Origin: Nitrosospira sp. Is2
GTDB lineage: Bacteria > Pseudomonadota > Gammaproteobacteria > Burkholderiales > Nitrosomonadaceae
NCBI RefSeq assembly: GCF_033095785.1
Contig: NZ_CP137134.1
Span: forward strand, 3,162,001 to 3,226,000
Length of the DNA: 64,000 nucleotides
Reading direction: 5' to 3'
A program made the position numbers and the translations under genes. Below the pieces are notes generated by a model, which had not been told where the DNA came from, made no database searches, and saw only the letters and a list, made by a program, of their open reading frames with translations. Of this stretch, positions 54,209 to 61,624 are shown in pieces; position 1 is the first letter of the stretch, and the number at the start of each line of letters is the position of its first letter.

Positions 54209-56125
54209 ATGGGTAACAGTATTTTCGGCATTGGCCTGAGTGCGTTGCAAGCGGCTCAGCAGGGACTTCTCGTGGCCGGCCATAATGTCGGCAATGCCGC
54301 AACGCCGGGCTATACGCGCCAGCAAACGGTTCAGTCAACCAATCAGGCACAACCCACAAGCAGCGGGTTTATCGGTCAAGGCGTGCAGGTCGACACGGTA
54401 AAACGCTCGTATAACGAATTCCTGACCCGCCAGGTGGCGCAGGCGAGGACAGAGTCCAGCCAGCTCGACACCTATTTCTCGCAAATGAAGCAGATCGACA
54501 GTCTGTTGGCCGACTCAGGTGGCAGTCTCGGTCTGTCCCCCGCGCTACAGGATTTTTTCGGCAGCGTGCAGTCCGTCGCCACAAACCCGGCCGAAGTGGC
54601 GGCACGGCAATCCATGCTATCCAATTCCGAGATCCTGGTAAGGCGTTTTCAGTCCATGGATGGGCGGTTGAATGAGATTCAGGATGGGACGAATACACAA
54701 ATCAAGGACAGTGTTTCGCTCATCAATACCTTGGCCGAACGCGTGGCTAAACTGAATGGAACCATACGCCAGGCCGAAAGCATTGTCGGTGGCCAGCCGG
54801 CAAACGATCTGCGTGACCAGCGGGACGAACTGGCGGCGCAGCTCAACGATCAGATCCGCGCGAAGGTTGTCGTACAAGGGGATGGCACCTACAGTGTTTT
54901 CATCGGCGGCCAATCGCTGGTGACGGGCACAACCGCAGTCCAGCTCGATGTTGCGCCTTCCGCGTTGGACGCTCGCCGTCTGGAAGTAACGTACGCGTCG
55001 GGCGGAAATGCCGTCCCCGTCAAGGAATCGAATCTGGACGGGGGCAAACTGGGCGGCTTGCTTCAATTTCGAAATGAGTCTATCGACGCAGTGCGCAATG
55101 GCCTGGGCCGGATTGCGATGGTGATGGCCGGGACTGTCAATGAGCAGCACAGGTTGGGCCAGGATGCCCTGGGAAACCCCGGCGCTGATTTTTTTACGGT
55201 CCCCAGTCCATTGGTATCCGCCTCTACTGTAAATACCGGAAACGGGGTCGTAGCTGCGGAAGTGGTGAGCTACAGCGACCTCGCCACCAAAGACTACCAG
55301 TTGCGTTTTGATGGGGCTAATTACATTCTTACCTCTGTTACGAATGGAGTGAAAGGCGTTGCGCAGACCTTTTCCACCTTTCCTCAAACGGTGGATGGCG
55401 TTCGCCTGAGCCTTACCTCGGGCACCATAGCGGCAGGGGATGAGTTCCTTATCCGTCCAACGGTAAATGGCGCCGCCCAGATCGGGGTAGCGGTCCAGGA
55501 TACCAGCCTGATCGCGGCCGCTGCGCCAATACGAACAGAAACGCCCCTCGCCAATAGCGGCTCAGGGCGCATCAGCTCGGGAACGGTCGATGCCCCGCCG
55601 CCCCCCAACCCCAATCTGCAGCAACCGGTCACCCTGACCTTTACCAGCCCGACCACATTCGACGTGAATGGCGTCGGAACCGGCAGTCCAACGGGGGTTA
55701 CATTCACCCCCGGCGGTTCGATCAGCTTCAATGGGTGGACGATAAAGATCACAGGGTCTCCCAGCGCGGGAGATACTTTCAATATCGGACCCAATACCAA
55801 CGCAGCGGCCGATAACCGGAACGCCTTGCTGCTGGGGGCGCTGCAGACCAGTAACACGATGGCGGGCGGCACCGCCAATTACCAGGGAGCGTATGGGCAG
55901 CTTGTCAGCCTGGTGGGGAACAAAACCCGTGAACTGGAAGTGACCAGTGAGTCCCAGGCAGCGTTGCTGAGCCAGACCAAGGCTGTGCAGCAATCCGAAT
56001 CGGGTGTCAATCTCGACGAAGAGGCCGCCAACCTGTTGCGCTACCAGCAGGCTTACCAGGCAGCCAGCAGGGTAATACAGACAGCCAACCAGATGTTCGA
56101 CGCCCTGCTCGACGTGACGAGGTAA
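54209..56125 (+). CDS. flgK: Hook-filament junction protein FlgK (HAP1)
   Basis: A 638-aa protein with the terminal coiled-coil ends of the family: MGNSIFGIGLSALQAAQQGL, GHNVGNAATPGYTRQQTV, and the C-terminal VNLDEEAANLLRYQQAYQAA with RVIQTANQMFDALL. The middle is variable, with Pro-rich loops (PPPPNPN). FlgK is the first junction protein between hook and filament and is chaperoned by FlgN. flgL follows after 86 bases. Confidence 0.95.
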   Translation: MGNSIFGIGLSALQAAQQGLLVAGHNVGNAATPGYTRQQTVQSTNQAQPTSSGFIGQGVQVDTVKRSYNEFLTRQVAQARTESSQLDTYFSQMKQIDSLLADSGGSLGLSPALQDFFGSVQSVATNPAEVAARQSMLSNSEILVRRFQSMDGRLNEIQDGTNTQIKDSVSLINTLAERVAKLNGTIRQAESIVGGQPANDLRDQRDELAAQLNDQIRAKVVVQGDGTYSVFIGGQSLVTGTTAVQLDVAPSALDARRLEVTYASGGNAVPVKESNLDGGKLGGLLQFRNESIDAVRNGLGRIAMVMAGTVNEQHRLGQDALGNPGADFFTVPSPLVSASTVNTGNGVVAAEVVSYSDLATKDYQLRFDGANYILTSVTNGVKGVAQTFSTFPQTVDGVRLSLTSGTIAAGDEFLIRPTVNGAAQIGVAVQDTSLIAAAAPIRTETPLANSGSGRISSGTVDAPPPPNPNLQQPVTLTFTSPTTFDVNGVGTGSPTGVTFTPGGSISFNGWTIKITGSPSAGDTFNIGPNTNAAADNRNALLLGALQTSNTMAGGTANYQGAYGQLVSLVGNKTRELEVTSESQAALLSQTKAVQQSESGVNLDEEAANLLRYQQAYQAASRVIQTANQMFDALLDVTR

Positions 56126-56211
56126 AAAGCAGGCGCAAACCGCGTTATACACCCCCGGATTTCATCTGCCGATTTGATCTTAATAACACATGTACCAAAA
56201 GAGGAGCCACC

Positions 56212-57147
56212 ATGCGTGTCAGCAATAACACAAGCTACGAGCTGGGCATTGCCGCGCTTAACCGTCAGCAGACCGCACAGGTCAAGACCCTGGAACAGAT
56301 AAGCAGCGGGCGGCGCATGCTCACCCCATCCGACGACCCGACGGCCTATGCACGTGCACTGGAAGTATCCCAGGCTGACGCGGCCAATACACAGCATGCC
56401 TCCAACCGGCAGTACGCCGCGAATAATTTTGCCATCCTGGAAGGAACGCTGAGCGATGTGACCAACGTGTTGCAGAACGCGCAGCAACAACTCGTATATG
56501 CGGGCAACGGTACCCTTAATGATAGCGGGCGGATCGCTATTGCGACGGAATTGCGGGGCAATCTGGATGAACTGGTGGGCCTCGCGAATCGTACGGACGG
56601 AAGCGGACAATATCTCTTTTCTGGCTTTCAGGGCTCGACCAAACCCTTTGACGATACGGGCAGCGGCGTTCAGTACTTCGGCGACGAGGGGTTGCGCATG
56701 GTACAAGCGAGCGCCTCGCGCCAGCTTGCAGTGAACGAGTCAGGGAAGGAGGTATTCGAGCGTATCCCCGCATCCGGTGGCGGCCATCAAAGCGTGTTCA
56801 AGTCGCTCTCCGATGTGATCGACACCCTGGAAAAACCGGTGATAACATCCGCCGACAAGACAGCACTGGCCAGTGGCCTCGGCGCGGCCCAGGAAAATCT
56901 CGCCAATGCGCTGGACAATGTACTGAAGGTCCATGCATCGGTGGGCATCCGGATGAAGGAGCTTGATACCCTCAATGAAGGCGGAGATGACCTGAACATA
57001 CAATACAAGCAGCAACTGGCGGAACTGCGGGACGTCGATTACCCCGCCGCGATCAGCAGTCTCACCCAGCAGAAGACCTATCTGGAAGCGACGCAGCAAG
57101 CATTCATCAGGGTACAGGGGCTTTCGTTATTTGACTATCTTCGGTAA
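56212..57147 (+). CDS. flgL: Hook-filament junction protein FlgL (HAP3)
   Basis: A 311-aa flagellin-like protein. The start has MRVSNNTSYELGIAALNRQQ and QISSGRRMLTPSDDPTAYAR; the middle contains LANRTDGSGQYLFSGFQGS, and the end DYPAAISSLTQQKTYLEATQ with FIRVQGLSLFDYLR is like flagellin and FlgL. It links FlgK to the filament. AGAGGAG precedes its ATG. Last gene of the flgB-flgL run. Confidence 0.95.
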   Translation: MRVSNNTSYELGIAALNRQQTAQVKTLEQISSGRRMLTPSDDPTAYARALEVSQADAANTQHASNRQYAANNFAILEGTLSDVTNVLQNAQQQLVYAGNGTLNDSGRIAIATELRGNLDELVGLANRTDGSGQYLFSGFQGSTKPFDDTGSGVQYFGDEGLRMVQASASRQLAVNESGKEVFERIPASGGGHQSVFKSLSDVIDTLEKPVITSADKTALASGLGAAQENLANALDNVLKVHASVGIRMKELDTLNEGGDDLNIQYKQQLAELRDVDYPAAISSLTQQKTYLEATQQAFIRVQGLSLFDYLR

Positions 57148-57340
57148 TGATCCCCGGTCCTTCAAGCATCTGGGCGGGTTTGGGCAAGAACGAAATCACG
57201 TGAATGTTTTCCTGGAGTAGAACTCCAGATGGCCCAGCTCAACAATGGGCCCACTTTGTTGAACCAATCGCAATATAAGCCCGATTCCGTTTTTTCTCTC
57301 CGGGGGTCGGGCGTTAACCGAAACCGGAGTTTGCTTTGAA

Positions 57341-58645
57341 ATGGCCGAATTGAGAACTGGCATGATCTTCGATCCGATACAACAAGTTTCCCTTGTTCCT
57401 CAAGTAAAGGAGTTTTTCCTTGCACGTCAGCCGATTCTGGACCGTAACCAGAATCTCGTCGGCTATGAGCTGTTATTCCGCCGGGTCGGGACCAGACCCG
57501 GGAATGCAGTTGAGGATTTGCGCGGGGCCGCCTCCATCATCGCGCATACCTCGGAGCTCGGCATGAAATCCGTGATGGGCAACGCGGCCGGCTTCTTCAA
57601 CGTCGATTACGCCACGCTGATGTCCGACATTGTGAGCTTTCTGCCCTGTGAAAAAGTGGTGTTTGAAATCCCTCAGACCATCAAGATAACGGCCGAGCTT
57701 ATCCGCAGGATCTCCGATATGGTCGGGGCGGGGTACAAGTTCGCGCTGGATGACGTGATTATCTTTTCGGATTACATCCGGCCGTTGCTTCCACTGATCG
57801 AGTTCGTCAAGGTTGATACTTCGGTCATGACCCGGGCCGATCTGAGCACGCTGACCAGCCAGTTCAAGGAAGCCAACAAATTGCTGGTGGCTGAAAAAGT
57901 AGAGACGATTGAACAGTTCAGGAATTGCGCGGAGCTCGGATTCGACTATTTTCAGGGGTACTACTTTGCCAAGCCAGTTATCCTTTCGGGCAAAAAACTT
58001 ACCTCTTCGCAGGCGGCGATCCTGCAATTAATGGCGCTCGTGGTCAGGGATGCCGAGAATGCGGTCATCGAACACCGCATCAAGAAAGAGGCGTCCCTAT
58101 TCCTGTCCTTGCTCAGGCTCGTCAATACCCCCGCAATGGGTGTCGCGAAGAATATCAACTCGATCAGCGAGGCGCTGCTGGTGCTGGGGCGGCGTCAGTT
58201 ACGGCAATGGCTGCAGATCCAGCTCTACATGGGGCCTGACACGGACCCCGCATCTGCCTCGCCCCTCCTGCTGCTCGCGACGACACGTGGCAAGTTTCTT
58301 GAACTGGTCGCCCGGAAGCTCAAGCCTGCGAATAAAAGTATTGCCGATACCGCTTTCACAGTCGGTACGATGTCGCTGTTGGATACCCTGTTCAGCCAAC
58401 CCATGACAACCATCCTGGAACAGATTATCCTGGGCAAGGAAGTCCGTGAAGCGCTATTGCATCGCACAGGTTTTTATGGCGATTTACTCAAGCTTTCCGA
58501 ATATGTCGAAAAGCCGGGCGAAGCCAGTCAACTGCTGCCGCCTCTACTCCTGGAATTGAATCTGCCGAGCGAGAGCCTCTACGCGCTTCAACTGGAAGCA
58601 TTCGAATGGAGCAACAGCTTATTGCCGTCGTATAGGGAAGCATAA
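57341..58645 (+). CDS. EAL-HDOD signalling protein (degenerate EAL)
   Basis: A 434-aa protein. The N-terminal EAL-like domain (about 25-205) starts FFLARQPILDRNQNLVGYEL, where the usual EAL triad is ELL, and carries FALDDV, VKVDTS and VAEKVETIEQF instead of the canonical metal-binding set, so it is likely a binding or signalling module. The C-terminal HDOD domain (about 215-400) has SLLRLVNTPAMG and NSISEALLVLGRRQLRQWLQ. Similar proteins (YuxH/CdgJ type) act in motility and cyclic-di-GMP signalling. It follows the flagellar operon with 193 bases between. Confidence 0.9.
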   Translation: MAELRTGMIFDPIQQVSLVPQVKEFFLARQPILDRNQNLVGYELLFRRVGTRPGNAVEDLRGAASIIAHTSELGMKSVMGNAAGFFNVDYATLMSDIVSFLPCEKVVFEIPQTIKITAELIRRISDMVGAGYKFALDDVIIFSDYIRPLLPLIEFVKVDTSVMTRADLSTLTSQFKEANKLLVAEKVETIEQFRNCAELGFDYFQGYYFAKPVILSGKKLTSSQAAILQLMALVVRDAENAVIEHRIKKEASLFLSLLRLVNTPAMGVAKNINSISEALLVLGRRQLRQWLQIQLYMGPDTDPASASPLLLLATTRGKFLELVARKLKPANKSIADTAFTVGTMSLLDTLFSQPMTTILEQIILGKEVREALLHRTGFYGDLLKLSEYVEKPGEASQLLPPLLLELNLPSESLYALQLEAFEWSNSLLPSYREA

Positions 58646-58753
58646 TATCGTCCAGGACGCATTGTTCAAGCGGCACGCAACACGGGTTGCGGCTGAGGCC
58701 TGGCGGTATAGCCGACCGTAGCATTATGCGGCAGGCGGATTATAATACCGGGC

Positions 58754-59080
58754 ATGAATAACACGTATGCCGCTGTCGAGCCATCGCGCGCCGAGGTTAA
58801 TGCCCTTGACGGTGCCGCTGTGGTAGAGTTTGGCGCGTCCTGGTGCGGTTTTTGCCGTGCTGCCCAACCCCTTATTGCCTCGGCTTTTTCTCAATACCCG
58901 TCCTTACGTCACATCAAGATCGAAGACGGGAAGGGTCGTCCGCTTGGCCGCTCCTTTCGGGTGACGCTCTGGCCGACGCTGATCTTCATGAAAAATGGCA
59001 AGGAAATCGCCCGCCTGGTCCGGCCGGGCGATTCGGCCGTGATTGGCGAAGCGCTGCGCAAAATCACCAGCCCATCCTGA
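58754..59080 (+). CDS. Thioredoxin-like protein
   Basis: A 108-aa protein with the thioredoxin fold. The active site is WCGFC (Cys31, Cys34), in which the usual CGPC has Phe in place of Pro. The typical cis-Pro appears in LWPTLIFMKNGKE. No signal peptide, so cytoplasmic. A TATAAT at 58741-58746 lies only 13 bases before the ATG, which would give a very short leader. Role in disulfide reduction is inferred; it is not clearly linked to its neighbours. Confidence 0.85.
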   Translation: MNNTYAAVEPSRAEVNALDGAAVVEFGASWCGFCRAAQPLIASAFSQYPSLRHIKIEDGKGRPLGRSFRVTLWPTLIFMKNGKEIARLVRPGDSAVIGEALRKITSPS

Positions 59081-59331
59081 AATCTGGCTGCGTCGGGCTT
59101 CGTGCAAACATGAGGATACCCTCACCTGAACAATTCATATTATATGGAGAGAGTTGGGTAAAATCATGGTTCACGGCGTAGCCGCCTGTTGAAAACATGG
59201 AGGTGGGGCAGGTGCCAGGCGTACCGATCGCCGTCACCGATGAAAATGTGGATGGACTGCGCTTCGCCCGACTCATCCTTCGGTGATGCAAACGCTGGCA
59301 TGGTGCCCGCTATCCCACCTGGCATAGAAAC

Positions 59332-60879
59332 ATGAGCACGACCACAACGGATTTTTCCAACCCCTACACTGCGGTGTATCTGGTCAATGCCGATACGTTC
59401 CGGTGCGAATACGCGAATTTGGCGGCCCAACGCGATCTGCAATATTCAATGGTTGAATTGCGCGAACTCATGCCGCGCGGTGACGCTCCCGGCTTCAGCG
59501 TGGAAAGCCTGCTGCCGCTGCTCACTTCCTTGGAGCGGGACGAGCGGCAGGAGGTGACGGGAGATGCGTGTTTTCGCCGCAAGGATGGAACGGTTTCGCG
59601 GGTGGCGGTGCGCCTGGCGTTATGGCAAGGTGCCGGCAAACCGCTGCTTGCCATTGCCGCCAGAGATCTGGCTTCATCCGAAAACAGCGAGGAAACGCAG
59701 CAGAAGGACGGGCAAACGTCCGGACAGGCAGATGGGGAAACGCGATCACGATCCATCGTGTCGAACGCGCCTGGAATGGTGTTCCAGTACGTATTGGGCG
59801 AGGATGGACACCACTCTCTACCCTTTGTCAGCGACCAGTGCGTGAATCTGCTGGGCATGACGGTGGAAAAACTGCAGGAAAACCCGCCGCTGCTTTTGAC
59901 GCTCGTACTTCCCGAGGACCAGGACAGCTTGCGCCAATCCCGGGCGGACTCAGCCGCGAGTCTGACCACATGGAACTGGGAAGGGCGCCTGTGGATCAAG
60001 TCCTATCACGACGTCAAATGGGTCAGCTTGCGGGCGAGCCCGCGTCGGGAAGAGGGTGTCGGGGTCATCTGGGAGGGAATAATAATCAATGTAACCCAGA
60101 GCAGGCGCAGGGAGATCGAGCTGGAGGAATCCCACGAACGTCTGAAGGAAGTTTCGTCCCACATCATGGCGGCCCGGGAACATGAGCGTATTCGCATCGC
60201 CCGTGAAATTCACGATGATCTGGGCGGCAACCTGACCGCAATCAAGATTGACCTCGACTGGATCGCGCGCCGGGTGGGTGACGGCAACTTCAACGAGATC
60301 AAGGAAAATCCCGCTTTGCTGGCTAAAGTTCATACCGTCTCGCAAATGGTGGACCGCACCATGCAGTCCATACAGCGTATCTCGCGCGATCTGCGTCCGG
60401 GCATCATGGATTTCGGGATCGTCGCAGCGATCGAGTGGGAGGCGGGAGAATTTTCCAAGCGGCTGGGCATCCCGTGCGAGGTGTCCTGCGCGAGGCAGGA
60501 TATCGACGTGGAGCCGGATGCGGCGGTAGCCGTATTCCGGATTTTTCAGGAATCGCTCACCAATATCACCAAGCATGCGCAGGCCTCGCGCGTCTGGGTG
60601 CGGTTGGACACCATCGCGGCTCAGGCTCAGGAGTGGCTGGAACTGGAGGTAAGGGATAACGGTTTCGGCATCATGCCCGCCGATCTCGCGAAGCTCAATT
60701 CATTCGGTATTCGCGGCATGGTCGAACGGGCGAGTTTCCTGGGTGGGAAGCTGACCGTCAACCGCAGGCGGGAGATAGGCACGACGGGGCAAGGCACCAT
60801 CGTTCGCCTGTCGATTCCGCTTCGACCACATCAAGGCGACCCGGCGGTGGCAGCGGCCAGGCCATCTTTTACAGAATGA
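59332..60879 (+). CDS. PAS-domain sensor histidine kinase (NarL-type)
   Basis: A 515-aa soluble kinase with no membrane segment. An N-terminal PAS-like domain (about 10-110), a charged Gln/Glu linker, a second PAS domain (about 140-260, with PGMVFQYVLGEDGH), then a HisKA_3 dimerisation domain with REIHDDLGGNL (phosphoacceptor His294) and a HATPase_c domain with the N box FQESLTNITKHAQA (about 402-415) and DNGFGI (about 442). It should phosphorylate the response regulator encoded 13 bases downstream. The signal is unknown. Confidence 0.92.
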   Translation: MSTTTTDFSNPYTAVYLVNADTFRCEYANLAAQRDLQYSMVELRELMPRGDAPGFSVESLLPLLTSLERDERQEVTGDACFRRKDGTVSRVAVRLALWQGAGKPLLAIAARDLASSENSEETQQKDGQTSGQADGETRSRSIVSNAPGMVFQYVLGEDGHHSLPFVSDQCVNLLGMTVEKLQENPPLLLTLVLPEDQDSLRQSRADSAASLTTWNWEGRLWIKSYHDVKWVSLRASPRREEGVGVIWEGIIINVTQSRRREIELEESHERLKEVSSHIMAAREHERIRIAREIHDDLGGNLTAIKIDLDWIARRVGDGNFNEIKENPALLAKVHTVSQMVDRTMQSIQRISRDLRPGIMDFGIVAAIEWEAGEFSKRLGIPCEVSCARQDIDVEPDAAVAVFRIFQESLTNITKHAQASRVWVRLDTIAAQAQEWLELEVRDNGFGIMPADLAKLNSFGIRGMVERASFLGGKLTVNRRREIGTTGQGTIVRLSIPLRPHQGDPAVAAARPSFTE

Positions 60880-60892
60880 AAGGGCGGCAGTC

Positions 60893-61519
60893 ATGAACGT
60901 GTTGATTGTAGATGATCATGCCATCGTGCGGCAGGGTTTAAGACAGATACTGGTGGAGAGCGGAAAAATCGACCTGATCGCGGAAGCGGACTCAGGCGCC
61001 GGAGCGATGAGGCAATTGCGCGAGGGCGAGTGGGGCGTAGTGGTACTGGACATATCGTTGCCCGATCGGAACGGCATCGAAGTATTGAAACAGATCAAGA
61101 AAGAGCGGCCAAAAATTCCGGTGCTCATGCTCAGCATGCACGATGAGGGGTTATACGCGATCCGGGCGTTGAAGGCGGGCGCATCGGGCTATATCACCAA
61201 GCAAAGCGCCCCCAGCGAATTGATGGCGGCGATCAACCAGGTCGCCTGGGGGCGTAAATATCTGACGCCAAGCCTGGCCGAGGCAATGGCGGACAGTTTC
61301 GGCGCCGATCCCGAGCGTCCCCGTCACGAGACGCTATCCGACCGCGAATACCAGACTTTGTGCCTGATCGCCTCGGGCAAGAGCCTTACCGATGCTGCCG
61401 AGGAAATGTGTTTGTCCGTCAAGACAGTCAGTGTTTACCGCAGCCGCGTGCTCGAAAAAATGAAGCTCAAGAATAATGCGGAGCTCACGCACTACGCTAT
61501 CAAGAACGGCCTGGCCTGA
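60893..61519 (+). CDS. NarL/FixJ-type response regulator
   Basis: A 208-aa protein with a receiver domain (VLIVDDHAIVRQGLRQILVE; phosphoacceptor Asp53 in VVLDISLPDRNG; conserved Lys in GYITKQSAP) and a LuxR-type helix-turn-helix (about 148-205: LSDREYQTLCLIASGKSLTD, SVKTVSVYRSRVLEKMKLKN). It forms a two-component pair with the kinase just upstream. Targets cannot be told; its position after the flagellar cluster suggests possible control of motility or surface behaviour. Confidence 0.94.
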   Translation: MNVLIVDDHAIVRQGLRQILVESGKIDLIAEADSGAGAMRQLREGEWGVVVLDISLPDRNGIEVLKQIKKERPKIPVLMLSMHDEGLYAIRALKAGASGYITKQSAPSELMAAINQVAWGRKYLTPSLAEAMADSFGADPERPRHETLSDREYQTLCLIASGKSLTDAAEEMCLSVKTVSVYRSRVLEKMKLKNNAELTHYAIKNGLA

Positions 61520-61624
61520 ATTTTTGATCTGGCCGGATTTTATTTCAGTCGGCGCCTGGACAACCGGACAACCGTTTTTATACTGTGAAAGCCGGCGCGG
61601 TTGGTCGTACTTATATTATTGTCA

